Shown here one piece after another: positions 8,638 to 19,332 of a stretch of DNA of 64,000 nt. This DNA comes from Psychrobacter maritimus (GTDB lineage Bacteria; Pseudomonadota; Gammaproteobacteria; Pseudomonadales; Moraxellaceae). Each line of letters starts with the position of its first letter. Positions within the stretch are counted from its first letter, which is position 1. Location of the stretch: contig NZ_CAJHAJ010000001.1 in the NCBI RefSeq assembly GCF_904846345.1, positions 186,001 through 250,000 of the forward strand, written 5' to 3'. The translations under genes and the position numbers were made by a program. The notes beneath the pieces are model-generated. The model searched no databases. It was given only the letters and a program-made list of their open reading frames with translations, and was not told the origin of the DNA.

Positions 8638-11481
8638 TTACTCGTCATCGTCTGTGTTTTCATCTGCTGCATCATTCGATGTTTCGTTGTCTACTAAGTC
8701 ATCATTTGCACCATCAACAACGTCATTGATATCGGTCGTCGCGCTGTTGCCAGTTTCGGCATCAATATCGATTTGCTCTTGACCCTCCACTGCAAACGTT
8801 CCATCTTCTCTCATAGCATCGACTAGCTCGTCGTCGCTTTCTTCGTGCTCAACACGCGCCATAGCAACCAGCTTCTCATCTTTTGATAGACGAATCAGCG
8901 TTACACCTTGCGTATTACGACCAGAACTTGCTACATGCTCAACTGGCGTACGCACTAATGTACCTTTGTCAGAGATTAAGATAATATCGTCTGTAGAGTC
9001 AACCTTGGTAGCACGAACCAGCGCACCATTACGCTCACTGGTTTTGATAGCAATCACACCGCCACCGCCACGATTTTGCGTATTGAACTCATCGATAAAG
9101 GTACGTTTACCAAAGCCGTTTTCACAAGCAATCAGAATTTCGCGCACATCATCTTCGATAACCACCAATGATTTAATAAACTCATCAGCCGCCAGACGCA
9201 TACCACGAACGCCTTTAGCCGTACGACCCATTGCACGCGCATCATTTTCATCAAAACGAATCGCTTTACCACTTGAAGCAAATAGCATCACTTCTTGGCT
9301 ACCATTGGTGATACGAGCGCTGACCAATTTATCGCCTTCTTCCAAACCAACCGCAATCAAACCGTTCGAGCGAATATTGGCAAACTGTTTTAGCTCGACA
9401 CGCTTCACGGTACCGTTGGCAGTTGCAAAGAAGACAAAAGGTGGCTCCGCTTGCGTGCTATCGTCTAAATTATCATCTTCTGATAAGCTGTCATCGCTAT
9501 CTGCTGATATCTCACCTTTGCTAGATAACTCTTCTACTATTTTTGGAATAGGCAGTATCGTGGTGACCGTTTCATCAGGATTTAATCCAATTAAATTCAC
9601 CAATGGACGACCACGCGCACCGCGACTGGCAATCGGTACTTCAAAACCACGTAGACTAAAGACACGACCACTATCCGTAAAGCACAGTACGGTGGCGTGC
9701 GTTGAGGTCACAACCAAGTGATCAATCACATCGTCTTCTTTCATCGCGGTCGCAGATTTGCCTTTACCGCCACGTTTTTGCGCCACATAATCATCAATCG
9801 GCTGCGTTTTTGCATAACCCGTACGAGAAACCGTCATGACCACGGTTTGCTCTGGGATAAGGTCTTCACGGTTAAAGTCCATACGTGAATCGATAATATC
9901 GGTACGACGCTCATCACCAAAGTTTTCACGAATCTCAATCATCTCGTTTGAGATAATGGTCATTAGCTTATCAAAATCGCCAAGGATAGACTCTAAATTT
10001 GCAATTTCACGCAGCAAATCTTGGTATTCTTCGGTCAATTTGTCTTGCTCAAGACCGGTTAGACGATGCAGCTGCATGTCCAAAATAGCATTGACCTGCT
10101 CAAGTGATAAACGATAGCGCTCTTCACCTTCAATCAGACCAAACGGCGCTTTTGGATCTTCGCCTTCGATAAAGTCTGGACGTACCGACTGGCTACCTGC
10201 AGCGGTTAGCATCGCTACCACGCTGCCTGAGCCCCACGTATTAGTCAGTAAATTTTCACGAGCCAAACCACGGTTAGCTGATGCTTTAATCGTCGCAATA
10301 ATCTCATCAATGTTCGCTAGTGCAACGGTCAAGCCTTCTAATAAGTGACCACGAACGCGGGCTTTATTCAGCTCATATATGGTACGTCGCGTCACCACTT
10401 CTTGGCGATGGCGTACAAATGCTGCAATTAGCTGACGTAACGTCAACAGCTTTGGCTGACCATTATCGAGCGCCACCATATTGATACTAAAGCTAGATTC
10501 AAGCGGTGTCTGCAGGAACAAATTATTAACAATCACTTCCGCCGTTTCACCGCGACGCAAATCAATGGCAATACGCATGCCGTCTTTATCAGACTCATCA
10601 CGAATCTCGGTAATACCTTCGATTTTTTTGTCACGTACTAATTCAGCAATACGCTCAATCAGTTTGGCTTTATTGGTTTGATAAGGCACTTCGGTAAAGA
10701 CAATGCGCTCACGGTCACGGTTGACACCGGTGTCACTCATCGGCTCAATAATATAGCGACCACGTACGTGCAGGCGACCTTTACCGGTGCGATAAGCGTC
10801 TAAGATACCCGCGCGACCATAAATAATACCGCCCGTTGGGAAGTCAGGACCTGAAATATGCGACATCAACTCTTCGGCAGATATTTGCGGATTTTCGGCA
10901 TAAGCCAAACACGCATTAATCACCTCAGTTAGATTATGCGGCGCCATATTGGTCGCCATACCAACTGCAATACCGGTTGCACCGTTGACCAATAAGTTCG
11001 GAATACGCGCAGGCAAGACGCTTGGCATACGCTCAGAGCCATCGTAGTTGTCTTCCCAGTCGACGGTGTCTTTGTCCAAGTCAGCAAGCATTTGATGGGT
11101 CAGCTTGGTCATACGGACTTCGGTATAACGCATCGCTGCCGGTGGATCATCATCAATTGAGCCAAAGTTACCTTGGCCGTCAACCATCGGGTAACGCAAG
11201 CTAAAGTCCTGCGCCATACGTACAATCGCATCATAAACAGCACTATCGCCATGCGGGTGATATTTACCGATGACGTCACCGACCACACGTGCCGACTTCT
11301 TATAAGCTTTATTATAATCGTTAGACAGCACATGCATCGCGTACATCACGCGGCGGTGTACCGGTTTGAACCCATCACGCACATCAGGCAGCGCGCGCGA
11401 GACGATCACGCTCATCGCATAATCCAAATAGGACTGCTTTAATTCATCCACGATGGCAATAGGACTGATCGAGTCGCTCAT
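8638..11481 (-). CDS. gyrA: DNA gyrase subunit A
   Basis: Breakage-reunion subunit of gyrase, which with GyrB introduces negative supercoils. 947 residues from the ATG at 11481, chosen because AAGGAG lies five bases upstream; a GTG six codons earlier is in frame but would include that site. Catalytic tyrosine is Y119 (AAMRYTE). The quinolone region reads [12 protein letters not shown], with Ser80 and Asp84 at the positions of E. coli S83 and D87, so no classical resistance change is present. The GyrA box reads QKRGGKG. The C-terminal beta-pinwheel carries an acidic insert ([17 protein letters not shown]) and the protein ends in an acidic tail of about 65 residues, much longer than the E. coli tail. 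Confidence 0.98.
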   Translation of the reverse strand: MSDSISPIAIVDELKQSYLDYAMSVIVSRALPDVRDGFKPVHRRVMYAMHVLSNDYNKAYKKSARVVGDVIGKYHPHGDSAVYDAIVRMAQDFSLRYPMVDGQGNFGSIDDDPPAAMRYTEVRMTKLTHQMLADLDKDTVDWEDNYDGSERMPSVLPARIPNLLVNGATGIAVGMATNMAPHNLTEVINACLAYAENPQISAEELMSHISGPDFPTGGIIYGRAGILDAYRTGKGRLHVRGRYIIEPMSDTGVNRDRERIVFTEVPYQTNKAKLIERIAELVRDKKIEGITEIRDESDKDGMRIAIDLRRGETAEVIVNNLFLQTPLESSFSINMVALDNGQPKLLTLRQLIAAFVRHRQEVVTRRTIYELNKARVRGHLLEGLTVALANIDEIIATIKASANRGLARENLLTNTWGSGSVVAMLTAAGSQSVRPDFIEGEDPKAPFGLIEGEERYRLSLEQVNAILDMQLHRLTGLEQDKLTEEYQDLLREIANLESILGDFDKLMTIISNEMIEIRENFGDERRTDIIDSRMDFNREDLIPEQTVVMTVSRTGYAKTQPIDDYVAQKRGGKGKSATAMKEDDVIDHLVVTSTHATVLCFTDSGRVFSLRGFEVPIASRGARGRPLVNLIGLNPDETVTTILPIPKIVEELSSKGEISADSDDSLSEDDNLDDSTQAEPPFVFFATANGTVKRVELKQFANIRSNGLIAVGLEEGDKLVSARITNGSQEVMLFASSGKAIRFDENDARAMGRTAKGVRGMRLAADEFIKSLVVIEDDVREILIACENGFGKRTFIDEFNTQNRGGGGVIAIKTSERNGALVRATKVDSTDDIILISDKGTLVRTPVEHVASSGRNTQGVTLIRLSKDEKLVAMARVEHEESDDELVDAMREDGTFAVEGQEQIDIDAETGNSATTDINDVVDGANDDLVDNETSNDAADENTDDDE

Positions 11482-11905
11482 ATACACTCCTTCACTCACA
11501 TACTTTCTCTAAGGGTTGCGCGCCTAAAAAGTGCTTACGCTGATATAAAAATATAGCTGCACAAACGCGCAACTATGATTGCTATCTCAACACGAAAAAG
11601 CACTATCAAACGGGCAAAACCATAGGAAAATGGCGATACGGTTTTTGTTAAAAGTAATGTTTAATTAAAGAAGCTATTTTAGCACATTTTTGTCGATTTA
11701 GGGGGTTCTCGATGCTATTAAAATCAAGCAAAACAGCTCATTAGCGTTGAGTTTTGCCTTTAGCAATAAGGATAAAAACGACTTTAGCAACCGAGTGTTG
11801 TCTTTGCCGTTTTTAAAGGCTGTTTCATAAAAAAACTGCATCCGAGAGATACAGTTTTTTCGCGAGTAAGACAAAAACTACTTAGATGTTTAACTAGCAA
11901 GCATT
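11482..11905. other. Region upstream of gyrA
   Basis: 424 bp without a credible gene. It should contain the gyrA promoter; a minus-strand extended -10 (TGCTAAAAT) lies near 11675-11685 but its -35 is unclear. The terminator of the upstream hydrolase gene lies at its far end. Confidence 0.45.
11828..11860 (-). terminator. Terminator after the lipoprotein hydrolase
   Basis: Near-perfect stem (AAAAAACTGCATC / GATACAGTTTTTT) with a 5-nt loop. A-run and T-run flanks make it usable on either strand; position fits the minus-strand hydrolase gene ending at 11906. Confidence 0.85.
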
Positions 11906-13543
11906 TTAAACAGCTTTGAATTCCTGATTAAAGAATTCACGCGTAGCTTCAGTACAGGCTGGGCTGACCAAATCGCCATGATAGTTGGTATAAAATGCCA
12001 ATAGCGACGCGACACCGCCCTGTGGGGCTGCATCATCCTTGATTTTCTTAACGCTATTACTAAAGTTGGTTTGCACGCTATCTTTGACAGCAACCGCATC
12101 CCATTTATTCATTGACGCCTGCCCAATCAGGGTAAAGGTTTCTTTGTCGGGACGATCTGCTTTATTATCTGCATCCACATCTAACACCGTAATATTAATT
12201 TTCTTAGCAGGATTTTTGGCCACTTCTGCTTGTAACAGCTTAACCACCGCGCCGGAATTAGTATCAAAATATACGGTCGGATCTTGGTTGCCACCACAAA
12301 TAAACGTCGGCATCGTAGGCACATAACCACGTAAGTCATTATCCTTAAGCGCCTTACGCAGATTATTTTGCGGATTAGCAGCCGGTAAATTATTACCATT
12401 AGCTAATGTTAGACCATCAGGATTTTTTTGCGCATCTGCCACATAAGCAGCACGAAAATCTGTTTTAATCAGATAATCGGTCTCATCGTAGCCACCTAAA
12501 ATAGAAAATAGCTTACTTGGTGATAAACCTGCCAGCCTTGGATCGCTAGGATTTTTTTGGAATAAAGCATTATTTGGCAACTTACCGGCTTTGACCAACT
12601 TACCAAACGCTACGTCACTAGGCAGCTGCGCGTCGGCATACTTCTCTAAGAAAATATCTGATTTTTTATTGTAAATATTGCCGTATTTTGCCTGTAAGCC
12701 AATACCAAGCAGAGGTGCAAAACGTGACGCGCCAATATTGACATTGCCCATAAAGATTTCATCACCAAAAGCTGCCAACGCATAAGGGCCCGAAGATGGC
12801 GCAATTGCCGTCACTGGTTTTTTCTGTGATTCTAGTAATCTCGCGGTTGCCATAGTGACATAGCCGCCTTGCGAATAACCGGCGATAAACAGCTTACCCG
12901 AGTCATCAATTTTACTGTAATTGGCATCATTGGTGCGTTTTTTACGTTCGATAATGCTGCGCGCGCTATCTAGAGCGTCGACCATGTCGGTCGACTGCTG
13001 CTGGGCAACCAAATAAGGATGGTAGTCAAGTTTTGAGGTATCATAGCCCGCATAGTTGGGCGCGACAACGATATAGCCTTGGGCAGCAAAGTTTGCAGCA
13101 ATTAAGTTAGCTTCCCCTACCGCAGGGTTTTTAATATTACCTACTTGGGCAAAATCATAGCCTTTATCCGTTGTCGTGCCATGCGCGTATAATAATACCG
13201 GGCGATCACCTTGGCATTCAGGCGCATCGCCAGTGGGTAGCATTAAAGCGGCCGTGGCATTGGTATCTTCATCGGCGGCGCCTTTGGTATCGTAGCTGAC
13301 TTTTTCTATGGTAACGCCGCATTTGGCTACAGGCGTTGCGGTACTTCCAAGCCCAAAACTACTATTTATATCGTTTGCCGTAAAGGTTTTTACAAATTTA
13401 GCGCTGGCAGAAGACGAAGGTGATTCAGCGAAACGCTCATTATCATCGCCACAACCAACAAGTAATAAGCTACTGGCAATCGCTAGCGATAATAGAGCGC
13501 GCGTCATGATGGGTTTGTTTATAATTGAACGGGGTAAGACCAT
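11906..13543 (-). CDS. Lipoprotein alpha/beta hydrolase (lipase/esterase-like)
   Basis: A secreted, probably lipid-anchored alpha/beta hydrolase. Near residue 224 is the nucleophile elbow GYSQG in AGYSQGGYVTMATARLL. The oxyanion region LLYAHGTT and a segment around CGGNQDPTVYF that could carry the acidic residue are visible; His may be in NYHGDLV near the C-terminus. The signal peptide ends in lipobox LVGC followed by GDDN. The start at 13543 (AAGGA eight bases upstream) is preferred to the in-frame start at 13597 and to the ATG at 13507, which lacks a ribosome binding site. 545 residues. The architecture resembles secretory lipases and tannase/feruloyl-type esterases; the substrate is not evident. 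Confidence 0.82.
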   Translation of the reverse strand: MVLPRSIINKPIMTRALLSLAIASSLLLVGCGDDNERFAESPSSSASAKFVKTFTANDINSSFGLGSTATPVAKCGVTIEKVSYDTKGAADEDTNATAALMLPTGDAPECQGDRPVLLYAHGTTTDKGYDFAQVGNIKNPAVGEANLIAANFAAQGYIVVAPNYAGYDTSKLDYHPYLVAQQQSTDMVDALDSARSIIERKKRTNDANYSKIDDSGKLFIAGYSQGGYVTMATARLLESQKKPVTAIAPSSGPYALAAFGDEIFMGNVNIGASRFAPLLGIGLQAKYGNIYNKKSDIFLEKYADAQLPSDVAFGKLVKAGKLPNNALFQKNPSDPRLAGLSPSKLFSILGGYDETDYLIKTDFRAAYVADAQKNPDGLTLANGNNLPAANPQNNLRKALKDNDLRGYVPTMPTFICGGNQDPTVYFDTNSGAVVKLLQAEVAKNPAKKINITVLDVDADNKADRPDKETFTLIGQASMNKWDAVAVKDSVQTNFSNSVKKIKDDAAPQGGVASLLAFYTNYHGDLVSPACTEATREFFNQEFKAV

Positions 13544-13824
13544 GATTGCTATCCTTAGCAGTAGTAAAACAAAAAAATCGCCTAAAATCCTTGGCAATAG
13601 ATAAATAAAACTTAGCTGATATTTTTAATAAATACTTTTTAGAACTCGCTTTTTTAAATCAAACTTCTAAGTCAGATGGCTTAGACGACTGAGTGATAAT
13701 CAATGTGATAGTCAATGAAAACCAATACTTAAGCCTTACTATTTATACGCTAAAACCCTATTAAAATCCAATAAAAAAGTGATGAAAAAGCATTTCAAAT
13801 ACTTTAGATAAAACAGAGCCCGTT

Positions 13825-14694
13825 ATGAATCACGAAAGCAGCCAATCAACTGACCAGCCAAGCAATCAAACAAACACACCGTCATTTAACCAACCCGATA
13901 CACGTACGGATCGCAGCTTTGATGCGATTGCTGACCACTTTGAAAAAAAGGTTTATGGCGGCTTAAAGGGCGACATTCGTCTGGCAGTATTGCGCCGTGA
14001 TATTTTTGCCTATTGCACGCAGATGAGCCAGACACTTGGGCGACCGTTACGTATTTTGGATGTGGGCGCTGGGCTGGCGCAAATTGCGATTGAGCTTGCC
14101 ACTCAAGGGCATACGCTGGTTATCAATGATATCTCAGCCAATATGCTGGAGAAAGCACAAGCAAACGCTGAAATAGTTAAAAAGGATTTGGATATTAGAT
14201 GGTACGTTTGCCCGTATCAAGAATTAGAAGAAAATTTAGCAGGTAATACAGAGAAGTTTGATTTGATAATGTGTCATGCGCTGCTTGAATGGTTGGCAGA
14301 ACCTGTAGCAGTGATGGATTTTTTTGATAAGCATTTAACTGAAAATGGCGCGCTATCGCTGTGCTTTTATAATCCGGCGAGTTTTGATTATCGCAATCTT
14401 ATTATGGGTAATTTTAACTTATTGGATAACACTGAGTATAAAGCGGACAATAAAAAAAGCCTCACACCCAATCATCCGGTCGCTAAAGAAGAAGTTGAAT
14501 CTTGGTTAGAGGCTCGTCATTATCAAACGATACTTGCCAGTGGCTTGCGGGTATTTCATGATTATTCGCCGCTAAAACGTGGCGGTCATAACGACCCTGA
14601 AGCGGTCATACGCATGGAGCTGCGCTACTCACAACTCGAGCCGTATAAATGGCTGGGACGTTATTTGCATATACTGGCAACGCGTCAAGCTTAA
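13825..14694 (+). CDS. cmoM: tRNA 5-carboxymethoxyuridine methyltransferase CmoM
   Basis: SAM-dependent methyltransferase that forms the methyl ester of cmo5U at the wobble position of certain tRNAs. The sequence follows E. coli CmoM (formerly SmtA) through its length: FDAIADHFEKKVYGGLKG, the SAM motif ILDVGAGLAQIAIELA, CHALLEWLAEP, LSLCFYNPASF, and the C-terminal VFHDY and LGRYLHILATR. A Gln/Asn/Ser-rich N-terminal extension of about 28 residues precedes the conserved part. The start at 13825 follows a short purine stretch. It is convergent with fbpC, with 46 bp between. Confidence 0.92.
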   Translation: MNHESSQSTDQPSNQTNTPSFNQPDTRTDRSFDAIADHFEKKVYGGLKGDIRLAVLRRDIFAYCTQMSQTLGRPLRILDVGAGLAQIAIELATQGHTLVINDISANMLEKAQANAEIVKKDLDIRWYVCPYQELEENLAGNTEKFDLIMCHALLEWLAEPVAVMDFFDKHLTENGALSLCFYNPASFDYRNLIMGNFNLLDNTEYKADNKKSLTPNHPVAKEEVESWLEARHYQTILASGLRVFHDYSPLKRGGHNDPEAVIRMELRYSQLEPYKWLGRYLHILATRQA

Positions 14695-14740
14695 AGTTAT
14701 TGCTAAGCTTCAAGAGCAGCGCCAAGCTTAAAATTGACAA

Positions 14741-16210
14741 CTACCTGACGTCTTCCACGCGCTCTGATCTATCATACTCTGACCATGTGGTGGCATTGAT
14801 GTCTTTTTCATCAAACACCACTACGTGCTCTAGGATAGGTAAAATGCCAATTTGTGAGCCAATCTCATGGTTATGATGACTGGCAACTAACGACAGTACG
14901 GTTTGACCATCGGCAAGCTGTAAGCGATACAGATAGTTTGCCCCGCGAAATACGCGTCCAACTACTAAAGCGGTCTGCGGGCTTTCATCGTCATGGACGA
15001 TATCATCAGGACGTACTAACACCTTAATCGGCGTACCATTCGGATAGTCGTACTCGCAATACTGCGGCTGCCCTGATTCATCATAGACCTCCATACGGCG
15101 ATAAATATCACCAAGCGCGGTTTCAACATGACCTTCTTTGATGATACCGTCTATCATTGCGCCTTCGCCGACAAACTCAGCGACAAACGGGCTGACTGGC
15201 TCATGATATAGCTCACTTGGCGTCGCCCATTGGACCAACTTACCTTTATCCATGACCCCGACTTTATCGGCTAATGCAAAGGCTTCGTTTTGATCGTGAG
15301 TGACCAAAATAGCGGTGGTATTGGTACGTTTAAGGATATCACGGACGTTCATCGCCAGTGACTCACGCAGTACCACATCCAAGTTAGAAAACGGTTCATC
15401 AAGTAGCAAAAGCTTGGGCTTTGGTGCCAATGCGCGGGCCAACGCCACCCGCTGCTGCTGGCCGCCCGATAGCTCACTAGGACGTTTATCCGCATGTTCC
15501 GACAATTCAACAAGCTCTAACATCTCTTTAACGCGGGCTTTTTTGTCAGCAGCCGACCATTTATTTAGGCCAAAAGCGATATTTTTTGCCACGCTTAAAT
15601 GTCCAAATAACGCATAATCCTGAAATACCATGCCCATGCCGCGCTTGGCTGGCGCGACCGCAAAGGTAGTGCGCGTTGTCTGCTCGGTTAGACGCTGATT
15701 GTTTAAGAGAATTTTACCGCCACGACTTTGCTCTAAGCCTGCAATCGCTCTTAAAGCCGTGGTTTTACCGCAGCCGCTATAACCCAAAAAGCAGCCGATT
15801 TCACCTTGCTGCAAATCTAGCGATAAGCCATTAACGATAATCGTATCGTCATAACCAACGATTAAATCTTGAACGCTAAAATAAGCATCGTCAGCGCTAG
15901 CAGTATTTTTAGAGGAATTAAAAACATGGTTATCTTGCAAGTGAATTTGTCCTGCTGTTTCTTTATTTAAGGCAGTCTGATTTGATACGCTTTGATTTGA
16001 TATGCTTTGATTTAAAGTATCTTGTGTTGATGAGCTGTGAGGCAAGCTTTTATCCGCTTGCAGCTGTGCTACCTGAGCTTTGGTTAATAGCGTGACGGGT
16101 GGTTTTTTCACATGCTCTGGTCTTGGCTTGCCGCCTATCTTTAAGGATTCAGGCTTTAAGGATTTAGGCGCTGCTGGATTGGTTGAATCGTTCATCAAGT
16201 CAGTATACAT
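14741..16210 (-). CDS. fbpC: Fe(III) ABC importer, ATP-binding protein
   Basis: ATPase of an iron(III) importer of the FbpABC/AfuABC type, working with the permease and binding protein encoded just upstream. The ABC domain starts near residue 110. Walker A is GYSGCGKTT (143-151), the signature is LSGGQQQRV, and Walker B is LLLLDEPFSN, followed by a TOBE-type regulatory domain (VLVRPDDI). A hydrophilic extension of about 108 residues (NQSISNQSVSNQTALN region) precedes the ABC domain and is absent from typical 350-residue members; part of it is built from 15-bp DNA repeats. The start is uncertain: ATG at 16210 or 16195, neither with a good ribosome binding site. Confidence 0.9.
   Translation of the reverse strand: MYTDLMNDSTNPAAPKSLKPESLKIGGKPRPEHVKKPPVTLLTKAQVAQLQADKSLPHSSSTQDTLNQSISNQSVSNQTALNKETAGQIHLQDNHVFNSSKNTASADDAYFSVQDLIVGYDDTIIVNGLSLDLQQGEIGCFLGYSGCGKTTALRAIAGLEQSRGGKILLNNQRLTEQTTRTTFAVAPAKRGMGMVFQDYALFGHLSVAKNIAFGLNKWSAADKKARVKEMLELVELSEHADKRPSELSGGQQQRVALARALAPKPKLLLLDEPFSNLDVVLRESLAMNVRDILKRTNTTAILVTHDQNEAFALADKVGVMDKGKLVQWATPSELYHEPVSPFVAEFVGEGAMIDGIIKEGHVETALGDIYRRMEVYDESGQPQYCEYDYPNGTPIKVLVRPDDIVHDDESPQTALVVGRVFRGANYLYRLQLADGQTVLSLVASHHNHEIGSQIGILPILEHVVVFDEKDINATTWSEYDRSERVEDVR
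15981..16010. repeat. 15-bp tandem repeat in fbpC N-terminal extension
   Basis: Two 15-bp units (TTTGATACGCTTTGA and TTTGATATGCTTTGA) lie head to tail, differing at one base, with a degenerate third after them. They encode the NQSVS/NQSIS repeats of the extension. Confidence 0.8.
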
Positions 16211-16351
16211 AGACGGTACCAGTAAGCTATTAGTGAATAAAACCCATCATTGACGCGGTTTTTAATGTTGCTCTTTTTAATATAGTTATTTCTTAATGTT
16301 GCTTTTTAATGTTGTTCTTTAATTATAGCTTTTTAATAAAACGCATTTAAC

Positions 16352-18034
16352 TTAACCTTGTTTATCACTTTGGCGCAGCAATACCCAAACAGGAATCAGA
16401 CCAACCAGTACAATCAACAAACTGGGCAAGGCGGCGCGTCCCCACATGCCTTCGCTGGTCATCTCAAACACCCGTACTGCCAGCGTATCCCAACCTTGTC
16501 GCCGTGTCATTAAGGTAATCGGCATCTCTTTCATGACTTCGACAAAGCCCATCAACAAACCCGTTAATACCCCCGGACTCAATACGGGCAACATCACTTG
16601 CCGCCAGCGCTGATACGGGCTATCGCTAAGTAACTTAGCTGCCGCTTCTTGATTGACGGTCAAGCGCTGTAGCTGACGGTCTACCGGCTGAAAGCTCACG
16701 GTCATAAAGCGCGTCGATAAGGCTAGCAGCATCACAATAACACTACCGGATAAAAATTGCGTTGAGGTAATACCAAAAGCTATCAGCTGATTATCAAGCC
16801 ACGCAATCGGAATAAATATCCCAACCGCCAACACCGTACCCGGCACCACATAACCCAAATTGGCTAAGGTGGTCATCAGCTTGGTGGATTTATCTGGATA
16901 TTGACGCTTGACCCAAGCAATGATAATCGCCAAAAAGGCGATAAATATCGTGGTCATAATCGCAATCATAAGGCTATTGGTGACAAAATCAATATAACGC
17001 GCATCAAAATCTTGCTGAAAATTTTCTGCGGTCCAATAGAGTAGCTGTAAAAACGGAATCAAAAACGCCACTAAAAACACCAGCGTGCAAAGTAGCGCCA
17101 TGCCCCACTTAGCAGGCTTACTGGCTTCAAAGCGCTTACTGCTACCCTGAGTGATGGTATTGCCACGCTTGGCTTGCCAATACTGCTCAAACAAGACGAC
17201 GATAAAGACCACGCCGATTAATAACGCTGCCAGCTGCGCAGCAGTGGTTAAACTAAAAAAGCCAAACCATGCTTTATAAATCGCCGTCGTAAAAGTATCG
17301 ACATTAAAGACTGATACTGCGCCAAAATCTGCAAGCGTTTCCATACTGGCAAGTAACAAGCCGCCAATAACCCATGGTAGCGCTTGTGGTAACGCCAGCC
17401 GAAAGAACACCTTGCTACGACTTAACCCAAGCATTTGCCCCGCTTCAATCGCTCGCCTACCTTGTGATAAAAACGCTTGGCGCGCCAGCAAATAAACATA
17501 AGGATAAAATGCCAACGACAATACTAAACCTGCACCCCAAACATTACGCACCGATGGGATAGCGGTGGTAAAGCCTGACTCTCTTAAAGCCGTTTGCAGC
17601 GGTCCGCTAAAATCAACGATACCGACGGTAACAAATGCTAAGACATAAGCGGGCATCGCTAATGGCAACATCAGCGCCCACGCAAAAAACCGCTGTCCAG
17701 GGAAGCGGTACATACTGGTCACCCACGCAAGTGCGGTCCCGATAACGCCGGAAATCACCGTCACCATCAGCAATAGAATGACGGTGTTTTTTAACACTTG
17801 CGGCAGCACGTATTCGCGCATGTGGGTCCAAATATCAGCGACCGGCTGCGTCCACGATAATAGTACGATTAAAATCGGTACTAGCATAAACAACGAAATC
17901 AGTCCTAAGACTGATTTTGAGAGGATACGTTTGCGGACGACATGGTCGTGACTAATAGATGGGCTATTATTGTCATTACTGGCTTCATTGACAGTATTGT
18001 CTTGCTTAGCAGACGCTTCTGGCATTGTTATCAT
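16352..18034 (-). CDS. fbpB: Fe(III) ABC importer, permease
   Basis: Inner-membrane permease with about 12 transmembrane helices in two homologous halves, as in fused FbpB/SfuB proteins (560 residues). Each half carries an EAA-type loop contacting the ATPase: EAGQMLGLSRSKVFFRLALP in the first and EAAAKLLSDSPYQRWRQVMLP-like sequence in the second. An N-terminal cytosolic stretch of about 40 polar residues precedes the first helix. It lies between the binding-protein and ATPase genes, all on the minus strand, with gaps of about 100 and 140 bp. Iron is inferred from the substrate-binding protein. Confidence 0.92.
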   Translation of the reverse strand: MITMPEASAKQDNTVNEASNDNNSPSISHDHVVRKRILSKSVLGLISLFMLVPILIVLLSWTQPVADIWTHMREYVLPQVLKNTVILLLMVTVISGVIGTALAWVTSMYRFPGQRFFAWALMLPLAMPAYVLAFVTVGIVDFSGPLQTALRESGFTTAIPSVRNVWGAGLVLSLAFYPYVYLLARQAFLSQGRRAIEAGQMLGLSRSKVFFRLALPQALPWVIGGLLLASMETLADFGAVSVFNVDTFTTAIYKAWFGFFSLTTAAQLAALLIGVVFIVVLFEQYWQAKRGNTITQGSSKRFEASKPAKWGMALLCTLVFLVAFLIPFLQLLYWTAENFQQDFDARYIDFVTNSLMIAIMTTIFIAFLAIIIAWVKRQYPDKSTKLMTTLANLGYVVPGTVLAVGIFIPIAWLDNQLIAFGITSTQFLSGSVIVMLLALSTRFMTVSFQPVDRQLQRLTVNQEAAAKLLSDSPYQRWRQVMLPVLSPGVLTGLLMGFVEVMKEMPITLMTRRQGWDTLAVRVFEMTSEGMWGRAALPSLLIVLVGLIPVWVLLRQSDKQG

Positions 18035-18131
18035 AGATTGTTACCGTGTCATACGCATAATGACGCTATTAGATGCTGAATTAATAAGCACCTAATAGCT
18101 AAAAACCAACCACTTAGCTACTGCCAGTCTA

Positions 18132-19265
18132 TTATTTATAACCCGCTTTATCCATCATTTGAATGGCTTTGGTTTGTAGCTCACCGAATTTCTGGACACT
18201 GATATCGTCTTGTTTAAATGGACCCCATGATTTGAGCATCTCTGACTCATCGATACCCGCTTTGACTGGGAATTCTTTATCAGCGCTGGCATATAAACCT
18301 TGCGCCTCATCAGAAGACAACCATTCCATCAATTTAAGTGCGCCATCTGGATTGTCTGAACCTGTTACTACGCCAGCTCCAGAGATATTAACATGAGTAC
18401 CAGTCGTACCTTGGTTCGCCCAGAATATTTTTACAGGGAAGTTTGGTTTTTCATCAAGCAGGCGACCATAGTAGTAGCTATTGGCAATACCCACTTCACA
18501 CTGACCTGCGGCAATCGCCTCTAATAAGTTGGTATCATCACTGAACACGTCAGTTGCTAAATTATCTACCCAACCACGAATAACTTGCTCGGTTTTCTCT
18601 TCGCCCAAGTGCTCCATCATGCTGGCAACCAATGATTGGTTGTAAACTTTCTTAGAGGTACGTAGACACAATTTGCCTTTCCATTTTGGATCGGCTAAAT
18701 CTGCATAAGTAGATAATTGGTCGGCGCTGACTTTACTTGGGTCATAAAAAATCGTACGGGCGCGTAATGACAGACCCGTCCACTGACCTTTTGGATCACG
18801 GTATTTAGCAGGGACGTTAGCTTCTAAGATAGTAGAAGACACAGGTTGCAATAAGCCCTGCTCCGCTGCTTGCCATAAGTTACCCGCATCGACGGTTAAT
18901 AGCATATCAGCAGGGGTATTTTTACCTTCCGCTTGCAGGCGCGCCATCAATGGCCCCGTTTTATCAGTGACCAGCTCAATTTTAACGCCTGTCTGCTCAG
19001 TATAACGGTCTAATAATGGTTTGATTAACTGCTCATTACGTGATGAGTAGATGGTGACCGTTTGCCCACCAGCTGCCGTCGCATCATCATTTGTAGCCAC
19101 TTCTTGCTCAGTGCTAGATTGTTCAGTACCAGCTTCAGCATCTACGCCTTCTGCTGGCGTCGATGAATTATTACAGCCAGTAAGCCCTAACATCAGACCA
19201 AATACAGCAACGGGTAAAATAAGCTTAGTAGAAGATAGATTTGCACTGATAGCAGTTAATGACAT
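18132..19265 (-). CDS. fbpA: Fe(III) ABC importer, substrate-binding lipoprotein
   Basis: Ferric-ion-binding protein that delivers iron to the FbpBC permease. The core begins TVTIYSSRNEQLIKPLLDRY, typical of the family, and has the adjacent tyrosines ANSYYYGRLL that coordinate Fe(III) in FbpA-type proteins. The signal peptide ends in lipobox LTGC, so it is probably anchored to the outer face of the inner membrane, and a Thr/Glu/Ala-rich linker follows. The start at 19265 is preferred over an ATG four codons earlier because GGGGA lies just upstream. First gene of the fbpABC operon. Confidence 0.92.
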   Translation of the reverse strand: MSLTAISANLSSTKLILPVAVFGLMLGLTGCNNSSTPAEGVDAEAGTEQSSTEQEVATNDDATAAGGQTVTIYSSRNEQLIKPLLDRYTEQTGVKIELVTDKTGPLMARLQAEGKNTPADMLLTVDAGNLWQAAEQGLLQPVSSTILEANVPAKYRDPKGQWTGLSLRARTIFYDPSKVSADQLSTYADLADPKWKGKLCLRTSKKVYNQSLVASMMEHLGEEKTEQVIRGWVDNLATDVFSDDTNLLEAIAAGQCEVGIANSYYYGRLLDEKPNFPVKIFWANQGTTGTHVNISGAGVVTGSDNPDGALKLMEWLSSDEAQGLYASADKEFPVKAGIDESEMLKSWGPFKQDDISVQKFGELQTKAIQMMDKAGYK

Positions 19266-19314
19266 GGCTTTCCCCATAATGGTGCTACGGATAAGTGAGA
19301 TAAAAGGACATTAA

Positions 19315-19332
19315 AATCATTAGAAAATGATT
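19315..19332. promoter_or_regulatory. Inverted repeat upstream of fbpA (possible operator)
   Basis: AATCATT and AATGATT form perfect 7-bp arms with a 4-bp spacer, about 50 bp before the fbpA start. Another AT-rich stretch with weak similarity to Fur boxes lies at 19383-19405. Iron regulation by Fur is expected for such operons, but neither site is a good consensus match. Confidence 0.35.

Noticed and set aside
8966..9721. 251-codon open frame on the plus strand inside gyrA
   Set aside because: It is antisense to a strongly conserved part of gyrA, its product is Ser/Thr/Arg-rich without any domain, and no ribosome binding site was seen. It is a shadow of gyrA codon usage.
10900..11300. Quinolone-resistance change in gyrA
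   Set aside because: The key positions are Ser80 and Asp84, the sensitive-type residues.
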